Shown: positions 54,132 to 63,901 of the stretch, one piece after another
Numbering within the stretch: position 1 is the first letter of the stretch
How the letters are laid out: every line of letters begins with the position of its first letter
DNA from: Chromatiales bacterium
GTDB lineage: Bacteria; Pseudomonadota; Gammaproteobacteria; Steroidobacterales; GCA-2729495
Assembly (NCBI GenBank): GCA_002729495.1
Contig: PBYE01000043.1
Span: 1-64,000, forward strand
Reading direction: 5' to 3'
DNA length: 64,000 nt
The notes under the pieces: generated by a model
The model's database searches: none
What the model was told of the DNA's origin: nothing
What the model saw: only the letters and a program-made list of their open reading frames with translations
Made by a program: the position numbers and the translations under genes

Positions 54132-55793
54132 ATGAGTTCCCCTAATCACACCCAGGCCCTGATCCTGGGGGGTGGGATTGCAGGGCTTGGTGTTGCCCTG
54201 AGGCTTGCCGAGGGCGGCCGCAACGTCACCCTGCTCGCCAAGCGCGCACTTACCGAAGGATCGAGTCGCCATGCACAGGGCGGCATTGCTGCCGTGATGG
54301 CGACAGGCGACAGTGTTAATTCCCATGTCGAAGACACGGTACGGGCAGGCGCCGGCCTGTGTAATCGGGAAGCAGTTGAGTTTATTGCGCGGAATTCCAA
54401 AGCCTCGGTTGAGTGGCTGCTTGAGCAGGGGGTGGGCTTTACCCGTGATGAAAACAGCCACGACCTGCACCTGACACGCGAAGGCGGGCATTCGCAACGG
54501 CGAATTGTGCATGCGAGTGATGCAACCGGGGCGGAAGTAATGCGCGCGCTCGAGATACGGGTACGCAACTCATCCAATATTGAAGTGCTCGATCACCACA
54601 TCGCGGTGGACCTGATTACGTCCGGCAAACTTGGCTTAAGCGGTCCGACCCGCGTGTTGGGCGTGTACGCACTTGATAAAAAGGGCGGGCATGTCGAGAC
54701 ACTGACCGCGTCCACGGTCGTACTGGCAACCGGCGGCGCTTCCAAGGCTTACCTTTATACCAGTAACCCGGACACCTCCACGGGTGATGGTATTGCGATG
54801 GCCTGGCGGGCTGGTTGCAGGGTCGCCAATATGGAATTTGTACAGTTCCATCCGACCTGCCTCTATCATCCGCATGCAAAGTCCTTTCTTGTCTCCGAGG
54901 CGGTGAGGGGCGAGGGAGGCCAGTTGATTTTGCCCGGCGGCCGTCGCTTTATGACCGACCATGATGAGCGAGGCGAACTGGCCCCCCGGGATATCGTGGC
55001 CCGCGTGATCGATTACGAGATGAAGCGCGGCGGTTACGACTCTGTTTTCCTGGATATCAGTCACAAGCCCGCTGACTTTATACATGCACATTTCCCGAAT
55101 ATTTCCGGGCGCTGCGCCGCGTTTGGTTTCGATATGACTTCCGAGCCGATCCCGGTTGTACCGGCAGCTCACTACACCTGCGGCGGCGTTATGACTGACC
55201 TTGATGGCCGCACAGATTTGCCCGGGTTGTATGCCGTCGGCGAGTGCGCGAGCACGGGCCTGCATGGTGCCAACCGGCTCGCCAGTAATTCCCTGCTCGA
55301 ATGCCTGGTGCTGGCGGCGGCGGCGAGCGGGCATATCCTGGCCGGGTCTGATGAGGCAAAGGTGGATACGGCAACGGTGCCGCAATGGGACGAAACGCAG
55401 GTTACGGATCCCGATGAACAGATCGTGGTGACCCACAACTGGGATGAACTGCGCCGCACGATGTGGGACTACGTTGGAATTGTTCGTACAGATAAACGAC
55501 TCGAGCGCGCGTTGCACCGGGTAAGGTTATTGCAGGAAGAGATTCGTGAGTACTACAGCAACTTCCGGATCGACAACAACCTGATCGAATTACGGAACCT
55601 GGTGAGCGTCGCGGAGCTTATTATTAACAGCGCTCTCAGCCGTAAGGAGAGCCGTGGCCTGCACTACACGCTGGATTACCCGGACACTCTGCCGGACGGG
55701 GAAGCCGAAGACACGGTAATGGTGCCCGAGAACTCCAGGCCGTTGCCGACGGACGAACCCATCTCGAAGGCTGCGGGATCCGGACATTTCTAG
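54132..55793 (+). CDS. nadB: L-aspartate oxidase
   Basis: A 553-residue FAD enzyme that oxidises L-aspartate to iminoaspartate for NadA. The FAD-binding start is [44 protein letters not shown] and [16 protein letters not shown] follow in normal order. [18 protein letters not shown] and [21 protein letters not shown] form the C-terminal FAD and substrate region, and a helical tail of about 130 residues completes the succinate-dehydrogenase-like fold. ATG 54132 has AGGA seven bases upstream. It is the middle gene of nadA, nadB, thioesterase; the thioesterase start lies two bases after its stop. Confidence 0.96.
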   Translation: MSSPNHTQALILGGGIAGLGVALRLAEGGRNVTLLAKRALTEGSSRHAQGGIAAVMATGDSVNSHVEDTVRAGAGLCNREAVEFIARNSKASVEWLLEQGVGFTRDENSHDLHLTREGGHSQRRIVHASDATGAEVMRALEIRVRNSSNIEVLDHHIAVDLITSGKLGLSGPTRVLGVYALDKKGGHVETLTASTVVLATGGASKAYLYTSNPDTSTGDGIAMAWRAGCRVANMEFVQFHPTCLYHPHAKSFLVSEAVRGEGGQLILPGGRRFMTDHDERGELAPRDIVARVIDYEMKRGGYDSVFLDISHKPADFIHAHFPNISGRCAAFGFDMTSEPIPVVPAAHYTCGGVMTDLDGRTDLPGLYAVGECASTGLHGANRLASNSLLECLVLAAAASGHILAGSDEAKVDTATVPQWDETQVTDPDEQIVVTHNWDELRRTMWDYVGIVRTDKRLERALHRVRLLQEEIREYYSNFRIDNNLIELRNLVSVAELIINSALSRKESRGLHYTLDYPDTLPDGEAEDTVMVPENSRPLPTDEPISKAAGSGHF

Positions 55794-55795
55794 GC

Positions 55796-56560
55796 GTGAC
55801 AACGAAGCCGACACGCAATCCGGTCAGCATCCGGTCACCTAATCCTGCGGCGCGCCTGCGCCTGTTTTGTTTTCCCTACGCGGGTGGGGGTTCGGCTACT
55901 TACAGGGAGTGGACGAACTGGTTGCCAGCCGATATAGAAGTCGCAACGGTGCAGTTACCAGGCAGGGAATGGCGGATTCAGGAAGATCCGCTGGAAGACA
56001 TGCGCGCGCTGGCCGGGGATGCATTCGAAAATATTCGTAACCACCTGGACAAACCCTACGCCTTGCTCGGGGCCAGCATGGGCGGCCTGTTGATTTTTGA
56101 GCTGGCGCGAAAACTGCGTGATGCGGGCGACTCACAACCTGTCTGTTTGCTGCCCTTCGCTTGCGGCGCACCGCATACGCCTGAGACCGAGTTGTTTCAT
56201 GATCTGCCGGACGAGGAACTGATAGATGAAATCCGTAACTTTGGCGTGATGACCGACGCGGTGGCCGATCACCAGGAACTGGTTGACCTGGTATTGCCGG
56301 TGCTGCGCGCTGATTGCGTCGCACACGAGACTTACGAGTACACGGAAGCAAAGTCCTTCGATTTTCCAATCTGGGTATATGGCGGCATGGGTGATGACAC
56401 CATGAACCGTGAAAGGCTGGACGCCTGGGCGGTGCATACCACGGGCGACTCAGGCGTGCACATGATTAACGGCGGACACCTGTTCGTTGATGACCGCTCG
56501 GAACTTCTGATGCAGTCCCTGGTGCGCAGGCTCTACAAGTCGCTGGAGCTTGTCGGCTAA
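55796..56560 (+). CDS. Type II thioesterase-like alpha/beta hydrolase (GrsT/RifR family)
   Basis: A 254-residue alpha/beta hydrolase of the kind that clears misloaded carrier proteins in NRPS and PKS pathways. LRLFCFPYAGGGSATYREW is the oxyanion block, VQLPGREWR is typical, nucleophile Ser94 lies in LLGASMGGLLIFE (GASMG rather than the common GHSMG), D200 or D201 is the acid and H228 in GGHLF the base. GTG 55796 is two bases beyond the nadB stop, so it is translationally coupled. No NRPS or PKS gene is in the window. It may serve a fatty-acid or CoA thioester instead, and its tie to NAD synthesis is unexplained. The gene converges on the TPR-sulfotransferase. Confidence 0.82.
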   Translation: MTTKPTRNPVSIRSPNPAARLRLFCFPYAGGGSATYREWTNWLPADIEVATVQLPGREWRIQEDPLEDMRALAGDAFENIRNHLDKPYALLGASMGGLLIFELARKLRDAGDSQPVCLLPFACGAPHTPETELFHDLPDEELIDEIRNFGVMTDAVADHQELVDLVLPVLRADCVAHETYEYTEAKSFDFPIWVYGGMGDDTMNRERLDAWAVHTTGDSGVHMINGGHLFVDDRSELLMQSLVRRLYKSLELVG

Positions 56561-56564
56561 CCTG

Positions 56565-58166
56565 TCAGGCTAGGTCAATTCCACCTTCACGAAGTAATGC
56601 TGCGAGTGGTTCCAGCTGCTCCGTATAGTTTTTCCAGCGTGCCAGCGCAGTTCGATACACGGGCTGGCGTACCTGGGCCGAGCTTGCGGTCGCAACCGGT
56701 GCATCGTTCTTTTCAAAGTCCAGGCACTGGTCTTCCCAATCGAGTCCACAAAAACCAATCAGCTCACGTGAGCTTTTTTCCTGTTTCTCGACGATGTCCT
56801 CATAATTAATTTGCAGAATCCTGTCAGGGAAAAGTTCATCCCAGTGACGTATCAGCCGGTCAAACATCAGGTAGTAGCGTCCGCAGTCGAGGATGTCGTA
56901 AGAGTAGGCGTAATATCGGCTATTCAGTGCAAATAGCTGGCGAAAATTACTGAGACAAGCATCCATCGGGTTGCGCCGCACACATATAACCTTTGAATTT
57001 GGCAGGGCAAGCAGAATGAAACCGACGCACAAAAAATTAAGCGGCGTCTTGTCCACGAAATGCGGTGTGTGCCCGGTGGCGGGCCGCGTCAGTTCTATAT
57101 AGCGCTCGCCAAAGGTATTCAGGTCGCTACCTAAAGCCCGGTCAACTGCCTCGGGTGTGAGCACTGAATCGGCCTTAACATTTGCCGCAGCACTGACTAG
57201 CAGGCCGATGCTGTTTAGCTCGCCCGCGGAGTAAACTGCGGAGTGCGAAGAAATTATTCGCTCGGTCAGTGTTGTCCCGGTGCGGGGCATGCCCACGACA
57301 AACAGCGGTTCATTCGAGTCGTGCCCCGGGTGGGTATCTTTGACCGAAGCGGGATTGAAGCGCTCCTGCAGCGACTGAAATACTTTAGCGTCCTGGTCGA
57401 TCGAATAGGCTATCTTTTTGCGCCAGCGGTTGCTGACAGCACTGATAGTCGAAAATGCTTCCTTGTACTGAGCTGTATCGTCATATTCTTTGGCCAGCGC
57501 GAACTGCAGCCGCATTTCGTCGGGCAGCTTGCCGTCGTAGCCATTTAGCCGTTCGCCAAGCATGGCGATATGGTTGCTTTCAGGTGTTTGGTGGCGCATG
57601 TGCGAGAGTGCAGCGATGGCTTTGTCCAGGTTCTTGTTAATCGCAATGGCTTTCTGATAGGCGTTTTCCGCCTCATCGAACAGCCCGGCAAATTGCAGGG
57701 ATGCGCCCAGGTTGTACCAGTAGGAGCAGTTATTCGGGTCTCCTTCTACAGCTCGCTGAAACGCTTGCGCAGCGCGCTCATGGAAGCGGGTGTAACTGTA
57801 GATAACACCAACGGTATCGAGCGTCATCGGATTCGAGGGGCTCAATTCCATCGCTGCATCGGCGGCGGCCAGTGCATCCTGTGAACGCTTCAGGGCCACG
57901 AAACAACGGCCTAACTGCGCATGGAATTCGGGTCTGTTTGTGTTTTCGTGGATCGCGTACTGTAAGAGTCTCGCCGCGTCAGAAAACTGTTTGCGTTCGA
58001 GCGCGATAATCGCACTCCAGTAAATCGCATCCTCGTCCGTAACATTCGTTTTTAGCGCCGCGAGACAGATTTTCTCGGCATCGTCGAGCCGCCCCGCATG
58101 GATGAGCCGGGCGGCATCCTGCAACCGTTGTTCGGCTGTATGTTCGCTAACTTCAGGCAACGACAA
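56565..58166 (-). CDS. TPR-repeat sulfotransferase
   Basis: A protein of about 533 residues if TTG 58166 is the start; GTG 58199 and TTG 58160 are alternatives, and an open extension to 58403 overlaps the upstream receptor gene and is rejected. Residues ~12-186 form about five tetratricopeptide repeats (for example QAFQRAVEGDPNNCSYWYNL and AENAYQKAIAINKN). Residues ~285-533 are a sulfotransferase domain with the PAPS loop GMPRTGTTL at 292-300, a VDKTPLNF block and KVICVRRNPMDACLSNFRQ for the 3'-phosphate. TPRs may recruit a protein acceptor, as in tyrosylprotein sulfotransferases. The gene starts 65 bases after the TonB receptor stop on the same strand, suggesting co-transcription. The acceptor is unknown. 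Confidence 0.83.
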   Translation of the reverse strand: MSLPEVSEHTAEQRLQDAARLIHAGRLDDAEKICLAALKTNVTDEDAIYWSAIIALERKQFSDAARLLQYAIHENTNRPEFHAQLGRCFVALKRSQDALAAADAAMELSPSNPMTLDTVGVIYSYTRFHERAAQAFQRAVEGDPNNCSYWYNLGASLQFAGLFDEAENAYQKAIAINKNLDKAIAALSHMRHQTPESNHIAMLGERLNGYDGKLPDEMRLQFALAKEYDDTAQYKEAFSTISAVSNRWRKKIAYSIDQDAKVFQSLQERFNPASVKDTHPGHDSNEPLFVVGMPRTGTTLTERIISSHSAVYSAGELNSIGLLVSAAANVKADSVLTPEAVDRALGSDLNTFGERYIELTRPATGHTPHFVDKTPLNFLCVGFILLALPNSKVICVRRNPMDACLSNFRQLFALNSRYYAYSYDILDCGRYYLMFDRLIRHWDELFPDRILQINYEDIVEKQEKSSRELIGFCGLDWEDQCLDFEKNDAPVATASSAQVRQPVYRTALARWKNYTEQLEPLAALLREGGIDLA

Positions 58167-58231
58167 TATCCGCGCTTGCGCAGACCTGCAGGCTAGCACA
58201 AACGGTGGATATCGGGGGTTTTTGGGCGTGC

Positions 58232-60709
58232 CTAGTTGAACTTGTAGCGGAAGTCTACGCCCACGGTTCGCGGCCTGATCACATTCTTGAAATACTGGCG
58301 CAGTACAAAAGGCCCGACTGTATAGAGCCTGTCCTGGTCCAGTCGAACGCCCGTTTCCGCATACTTGTCGAACAGGTTGTCTATGAACAGGCTGGCCTCC
58401 CACGAGTCGTCAGAGACGCCGACAGATGTGAAGTGCACGCTGTAACCGGGCAACTCCTCGCCGCCCTCGCGGCAGCACGCATCGGATTTACTGTCACCGA
58501 TTGTCGTCAGGACTTCGCTCTGGGCGGTGAACCCGTAGTCGAAGTGGAGGCCCATGCCGTTGTCCAGCACGGTGCTGTATGTAAGCCGCACGTGGCCCTG
58601 GTTCTCGGGCGCGCCCGGCAGCTCATCGCCTTCTGCGGTGTAGGCATTGGGGATGGCGCAGTCATTATCGGGATCGCTGGATTCCGCGTAGGTGCAACCC
58701 TCGGCCAACTCTGCCCGGGTATAGGCGTAGCCGGCGCTCAACGTCCAGCTATCGCCCAGCAGGGCCTGGGCGTCCAGTTCGATACCCTTGGACTCGGCCG
58801 GACCGCCGTTGCGCATAATCAGGAAAGAGCCCGACTCGGTCTTGCCCTGCAGATGCGTATTTTTCCAGTCCATGTAGAAAAGTGCAGCATTCAGGGATAA
58901 CTGGCCGTCCATGAATTGCCCCTTGATGCCGAATTCGTAGTTATCGACTTCTTCCGGTTTTACGTACACCTCCCCCGGGGCAATATCCGTGCGCGCATTG
59001 AAAATACCGTCGGTGTAGCCCTGGGAGGCGATCGCGTAACCCGTCAGTTCTTCTGAGAAGTCATAGGATGTGCTGAGCTTTATCAGCACATCGTCATCAT
59101 CGACATTACCTCCGATATCCTGCGAGATACAGTTTTCCGGCGCATCGACATCAGGGTTGATTCCTGGGTCAAGGGTGGAAAACATCGGGAAGGTCGCGCA
59201 GTTTTTTACACTCGCATCGACATCGAACCATCGCATGCCGCCCCTTATGTTCCAGCGGTCGGTCAGGTCGATGCCCAGTTCGCCGAAGAGCGCGAATTCG
59301 TCGCTGTCTTGCGCAGTCTTGGAATCGTATTCAAGGTCACCAAATTCTTCGGTCAGCCAGGGAGCAAATGCGGCGAACCCGGGGGTGTACTCCTGGGCGA
59401 TGGCCGTATAGTCCGAGTCGGTGAAATACAGGCCGGCAATCCAGTCCACGCGGCTGCTGTCATCCTTGGAGACCAGTCGGAGTTCCTGCGTGAAGATTTC
59501 CTCGTCCGCCTTGTCGACCGTGAAAGCAACGAATGCAGGGAAGGTTTCGTAGGAGTACTCAAACCACAGCAGCAGGTCAGTCTGATCGCGCCGGCCGTCC
59601 TGGTCGTATTCCGAGTAAGATGTCGATGAGACCAGTTCGACATTGTCGAAGTCGAAGTCCAGCCGCAGGTTGAAGATATCGTTGTCCCGCTCGTTCGGTT
59701 CCGTGACGCGCATACCGGACACGTATTTGCCGGTATCGATATCGATGCCTCTCTCCGCTTCGATGAGTTCCAGGGCCGCGCTTGAATTGATATTCCGGCC
59801 GCCGGTTTTCTGGCCCTGGTGCCGCCAGCTCAGTGTCGCGGTGGCCATATCACTGATGTTCCAGAGCAGTGAAAGGCCCGCCGTCTTCGTCTGGTTGTCG
59901 TTCACGTCTTCCTTTTCTTTAAGGTCGTCCTCGGCGAACTCGGGCGTGGCGGGGCATTCGGGAGCCACCATGCCGGGTTCGGAACAGGAGACGCCGGGCT
60001 GCCTGACCAGGTAGTTGTAATCGATAAAGCCCTGATCGTAGCTGTAACCGAGTATGGCCCTTAACGCGAGCGTGTCCTCGATCAGTGGTACGTTGATAAC
60101 GAGATCGCCTCCAACGCTCGGGTCGGCGGCTTCGCTGTTCTTCCAGCCGCTTACATGCGCATCAACTGTAAATTCTTCGGTATCGGGTTTAGCCGGGATG
60201 TAGCGGACGGCGCCGCCGAGTGACTTGGCGCCGTAAAGCGTACCCTGGGGGCCCTGCAAAACCTCGACTCGCTCCACATCGATGAGTTTCAGGTCGAGGT
60301 AAATCGGCGTTTCGCCGTAATAGGTCGCAACGCGTCCGCCGGAAGTGTTCTGCAGGAATTCGGGTGAGTCTATCTTGCTCACGTTCATGCCGCGCATGAT
60401 CAGCGGGCTGCCGTCGCGTGCGCCCTGGTCAACCTGTATCAATCCAGGCGTCCAGCGGGCAATACCCGACAGGTTGTCGATTTGCAGTTCTTTGAGTGTT
60501 TCGCTATCCAGTACGGACAGGCTATAGGGCACTTCCTGCATTGTCGTGTCCCGGCGCGTGGCGGTAACCTTGATTTCAGGTTTGGTGGCCACGTCATCGG
60601 CCGCGATGGAAACTCCCGCGAAGCTTCCCATGGCTGTTGCGACTGCTGCCGCGATCGGAGTTACCCGTACCGGTACCGCCTTGATGACGGTTTTCCTGGA
60701 TTTCATCAT
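58232..60709 (-). CDS. TonB-dependent outer-membrane receptor (receptor 3)
   Basis: An 825-residue receptor. ATG 60709 has GAGGTAAGC directly upstream, and ATG 60706 is adjacent. The signal peptide (PVRVTPIAAAVATAMGSFAGVSIAA) is followed by EIKVTATRRDTTMQEVPYSL, the TonB-box/plug entry. The plug holds ERVEVLQGPQGTLYGAKSLG and GAVRYIPAKP. The barrel ends TVGVDFRYKFN. The plug and barrel differ from receptors 1 and 2 (QGTLYGAKS against QSAQFGRAT), so this is a separate subgroup. Cys-containing loops near residues 240-260 and 660-680 could form extracellular disulfides. It is probably co-transcribed with the TPR-sulfotransferase and is divergent from the kinase-TonB gene, which may encode its energiser. 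Confidence 0.93.
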   Translation of the reverse strand: MMKSRKTVIKAVPVRVTPIAAAVATAMGSFAGVSIAADDVATKPEIKVTATRRDTTMQEVPYSLSVLDSETLKELQIDNLSGIARWTPGLIQVDQGARDGSPLIMRGMNVSKIDSPEFLQNTSGGRVATYYGETPIYLDLKLIDVERVEVLQGPQGTLYGAKSLGGAVRYIPAKPDTEEFTVDAHVSGWKNSEAADPSVGGDLVINVPLIEDTLALRAILGYSYDQGFIDYNYLVRQPGVSCSEPGMVAPECPATPEFAEDDLKEKEDVNDNQTKTAGLSLLWNISDMATATLSWRHQGQKTGGRNINSSAALELIEAERGIDIDTGKYVSGMRVTEPNERDNDIFNLRLDFDFDNVELVSSTSYSEYDQDGRRDQTDLLLWFEYSYETFPAFVAFTVDKADEEIFTQELRLVSKDDSSRVDWIAGLYFTDSDYTAIAQEYTPGFAAFAPWLTEEFGDLEYDSKTAQDSDEFALFGELGIDLTDRWNIRGGMRWFDVDASVKNCATFPMFSTLDPGINPDVDAPENCISQDIGGNVDDDDVLIKLSTSYDFSEELTGYAIASQGYTDGIFNARTDIAPGEVYVKPEEVDNYEFGIKGQFMDGQLSLNAALFYMDWKNTHLQGKTESGSFLIMRNGGPAESKGIELDAQALLGDSWTLSAGYAYTRAELAEGCTYAESSDPDNDCAIPNAYTAEGDELPGAPENQGHVRLTYSTVLDNGMGLHFDYGFTAQSEVLTTIGDSKSDACCREGGEELPGYSVHFTSVGVSDDSWEASLFIDNLFDKYAETGVRLDQDRLYTVGPFVLRQYFKNVIRPRTVGVDFRYKFN

Positions 60710-61169
60710 GCTTACCTCAGTCCTTTGAGCCTAAATCGGGCAGTCCCTGCCCTTTGAATAATTCTGATTGATCCAGCCGCCAGGCTGGTTACAACTCAAG
60801 CATGGAATTTGACAGATGCGAGATCGAAGTCAATCAACTGATTCGCACTATGGCAAATCGATGCCCATACCATAAATAATTGTAATTAAAGGCAAATGTC
60901 TTACCATTTTTCAGCGATCTGCAACGGGCCGAACGTGCGCTGGTTCGCAGTTCTGGAGAAACGGTTGGCAAGGTGATCTGTTTCTGACTGAGTTCAGCCC
61001 GGCAAAACGCAGATCCGCATTCTCAGGCTGAGGCACGGACATTGTTGTTGCCTGCATATATACCCCGTTTTGTTCGGGTTCCTGGCGGGACGAAATGTGA
61101 CGGGTTCGAACTTATATATAGAGGCGCCTTGATAAACTCCCGAGAATCTATGGAACTCATTGATTAGTA
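60710..61169. other. Long divergent regulatory gap between receptor 3 and the kinase-TonB gene
   Basis: A 460-base non-coding stretch, the longest in the window. The part nearest the receptor is AT-rich (ATAAATAATTGTAATTAAAGG around 60877-60896, shortened), which suits a promoter region. Nearer the kinase gene, CATATATACC (about 61059) and TTATATATAGAGG (about 61112) are possible -10 elements. I found no convincing gene, hairpin terminator or long palindrome. Its length suggests more than simple promoters, perhaps activator sites or an unannotated small RNA. Confidence 0.45.
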
Positions 61170-63518
61170 ATGGTATCCACGATTTCTAAAGCTGCGCGCG
61201 GTGGCATACCCGGGTCGTTAAGGGCAGCGATAGGCGAGCTTTCGAGCGGAAACCTGTGCATCGGGGATGTCCGCCGGGTTCTGGCGGCTGCGCTGGAGGA
61301 ACACCCCGAATCAGGTGAAGCGATCCAGGAGTTTATCGACAATGAATTGCAGGCGCGCCGGCTCAGCATCTCCGACTACGGAGAGCTGGTAACCAGCCTC
61401 GGCGCAGTACTGTCCGAAAACGTGCCGACGGAGTGGTCAGAAGACGCGCCCGAACAACCAGACCTCTACCGCATCGTAGATGAGGGTACGTTGGTACTCG
61501 CGGACGATGACGAACCGTTCTCTCCGGAAGATCCAGAAGGAAAAGTTGCTGAACCGGGGTTGGTGAAAGATGCGCCGGGTGCGGAAGAATCGGAGGCCGA
61601 CACAGATGGTGAGGATGAGCTTCCGCAAATAGCTGTGGGTGACGTGTTGCGTGACCGATTCCGCCTTGACGAGGAAGCTGCCCGCGGCAGTATGGGGATT
61701 ATCTACAAAGCTACCGACCTCCTGAAACTGGAAGCAGATGCGAACGAGCCCTTTGTTGCCATAAAACTGATCAGTCCCGAGTTTATCAACCATCGCGCTG
61801 CGCTAAAAACTTTTCAGAACGAAGTCGATAATGCACAGCACCTGTCGCACCCGAATATTGTCCATCTTTTCGAACTGGACCGGGACAAGGGCCGCTTCTT
61901 CATTAGCATGGAATGGCTCGAAGGTGAATCGCTCGATGCGTTACTTGACCGTAGCAAGGGATCGGCTCTGTCGCCGGCGCAGGCATACGCGATAATTGAG
62001 CAGCTCTGTGATGCACTGTCGTACGCGCATGAACAGGATGTTGTGCATGCGGATGTTAAACCCGGCAATGTTTTCCTGACCAAACCTGGCGAACTGAAGC
62101 TGATTGATTTTGGCATTGCCCGAACCAATGTTTCCGATGACCAGGCTCATGAGGGGGACCAGGCAGTCGCACTGACGCCGGCCTACGCAAGTTGCGAGCG
62201 TTTGGAGAAAGCCGACCCCAAACCCCAGGATGACCTGTTCTCGCTGGCCTGCCTGATTTACAGGCTGCTGTCGGGCCGCCGTGTTTATGGTGCGATTACT
62301 GCACTGGAGGCCGAAAATCTTCAAATGGAACCGGTGCGTATTGGAGGAATGAGTGACCAGCGCTGGGATTCGCTGGTGCGGGCGCTGGCTTTTCGACGCG
62401 TCGGCCGCCATGCAAGCGTAAAGGAGTTTGCCGAAGAATTTGGCCAGCGCCGCGTTGCCCGCGACGAAGTGGACGAAGATGTAAAGCACACAGACACGAT
62501 GACGTTGCCGGTACTTACACCGCTGATTGATTTGGGTGACGGTGAAGAATTTGTGGGATCGGCTGATGCAAGCGTCGACTTTCTGGTCGACGAGTCTGAT
62601 GCGGACCAGGAACCGATCGTCGCCGAAAGTACACGTGAATTGTTTGCACAGCCCGAACCCGAGCCTGTAGATGAGTCGGACGAAACCGTCAACATCCCGG
62701 CGCTAGATCCGGCACTTTTTGATGAGCCCACTGTCGAGCAGCTGGATCCGCAACGGCAGCAACCCGTCCACGCTGCCGGCTCAATTGCAAACAGTCGTAT
62801 GTATACGATCAGTGTAACTGTAGCCGCGTGTTTACTTGCCGCAGTAGTTACATGGACCTTATTGCCTGATGATACTCCCGGGCGGGTGCAAACCGCGGCC
62901 GTTCCGCCGGATGCAGGAATGACGGTTAGCTTGCGTAAAGGCCGTATTGTCGATGCCGAATCTCTGCCTGCGGATAGCGAAGAGCCCACGTTAATTGAGA
63001 TGCCTGAGTTCGATCAGGTCGAAGAAGCTACACCTGAATCAGAAGCCCTGCCTTTCTTCGAGGAACATGAGCTGCTTGTTGCCGGGGAACCGGTCATGCC
63101 GGCAGAAGAACCGCCGGTGCCAGAGGAAGAGCCGATGCCGGAAGAAGAGTTGTTTACAGTGGCTGATACAGAAGAGTTGCTTGCGGCTAAAATTGCAGCT
63201 AAAGCCCAATCAGCTCAGGCGGAGGCGTCAGACGCGGATAGCCTTGTACTGTTGTCGCAACTCGAATTCCTAAAGTACCGCGAACCGAGATTTCCTCGTC
63301 AGCTGCGTGATCAGGCCGTGTCCGGTTGGGTCGACTTGCAATTCACCATCAATGACAACGGCGGTACCAGCAATATAGAAGTAATTGACAGCGACCTGCC
63401 GCGCCGCTTCGAAGCGCCGTCAATTGCTGCCGTAGAACAGTGGGTATTCAAACCTTATACGCGTAACGGGGAAGTTACGTCCATTGATAGCGCAGTGCGC
63501 CTGCGCTTCGAGAACTAG
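61170..63518 (+). CDS. Transmembrane Ser/Thr protein kinase fused to a TonB C-terminal domain
   Basis: A 782-residue protein. Residues ~1-155 are an acidic N-terminal region with no known domain. A Hanks-type kinase spans ~157-425: degenerate glycine loop ARGSMGIIYKA, Lys199 in VAIKL, catalytic loop HADVKPGN (D295, N300; Ala replaces the Arg of HRD) and Mg-binding LIDFG (D313). An acidic linker leads to one helix (MYTISVTVAACLLAAVVTWTL cut short, about 544-564). A Glu/Pro-rich periplasmic spacer (about 570-690) and a TonB C-terminal domain (about 700-782, EPRFPRQLRDQAVSGWVDLQ start, VEQWVFKPYTRNG end) complete it. It would couple receptor engagement or proton-motive signalling to cytoplasmic phosphorylation. 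It lacks the ExbD-contacting N-terminal helix of ordinary TonB. It is divergent from receptor 3. Confidence 0.9.
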   Translation: MVSTISKAARGGIPGSLRAAIGELSSGNLCIGDVRRVLAAALEEHPESGEAIQEFIDNELQARRLSISDYGELVTSLGAVLSENVPTEWSEDAPEQPDLYRIVDEGTLVLADDDEPFSPEDPEGKVAEPGLVKDAPGAEESEADTDGEDELPQIAVGDVLRDRFRLDEEAARGSMGIIYKATDLLKLEADANEPFVAIKLISPEFINHRAALKTFQNEVDNAQHLSHPNIVHLFELDRDKGRFFISMEWLEGESLDALLDRSKGSALSPAQAYAIIEQLCDALSYAHEQDVVHADVKPGNVFLTKPGELKLIDFGIARTNVSDDQAHEGDQAVALTPAYASCERLEKADPKPQDDLFSLACLIYRLLSGRRVYGAITALEAENLQMEPVRIGGMSDQRWDSLVRALAFRRVGRHASVKEFAEEFGQRRVARDEVDEDVKHTDTMTLPVLTPLIDLGDGEEFVGSADASVDFLVDESDADQEPIVAESTRELFAQPEPEPVDESDETVNIPALDPALFDEPTVEQLDPQRQQPVHAAGSIANSRMYTISVTVAACLLAAVVTWTLLPDDTPGRVQTAAVPPDAGMTVSLRKGRIVDAESLPADSEEPTLIEMPEFDQVEEATPESEALPFFEEHELLVAGEPVMPAEEPPVPEEEPMPEEELFTVADTEELLAAKIAAKAQSAQAEASDADSLVLLSQLEFLKYREPRFPRQLRDQAVSGWVDLQFTINDNGGTSNIEVIDSDLPRRFEAPSIAAVEQWVFKPYTRNGEVTSIDSAVRLRFEN

Positions 63519-63901
63519 CAGCTCCTGAAAAACCCTCAGCCGGCAGCCGCTCCCCTAACCTGCGGTCAGGTTGAGTCGCTACGCGCCGTATTAATAGCGT
63601 GTCCGAATACACGCAGATTCCATCCCTGCGCTCCGCGACACTTAGGCTCCTGCCTGTCGCGCGGCAGTCGGACATCCTGTCCAGCACGGAGTGTGCACGC
63701 TGGTGCATGAGCATTGTGAGTCGATGCTTGCCTTGGTTCGCATCCCCCTGAAGCGTTTTCAGCAGGTCCCGACCATTGGCGCAAAGTTTGTTAGGTCTTT
63801 GTCGCGCCGGGCCGGTCTGGCTTTCAGCCTGCAAACCGTCTATCTTTGCGTCCCCCAATAGAAAGGCCCTGGTTCGAAGAGGCCTTTGCCAGGAGCAGCA
63901 A
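63519..63901. other. Intergenic region before the LLM oxidoreductase gene
   Basis: A 383-base stretch without a convincing gene; a long open frame on the minus strand (63951-63475) overlaps both neighbours' coding ends and has no recognisable motif. Two small hairpins are visible: GCGTGT/ACACGC at 63597-63602 and 63609-63614, and AAAGGCC/GGCCTTT near 63861-63890 just before the ribosome site of the next gene. Neither has a T-run. The region might be a degenerate repeat or an RNA leader. Confidence 0.4.
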
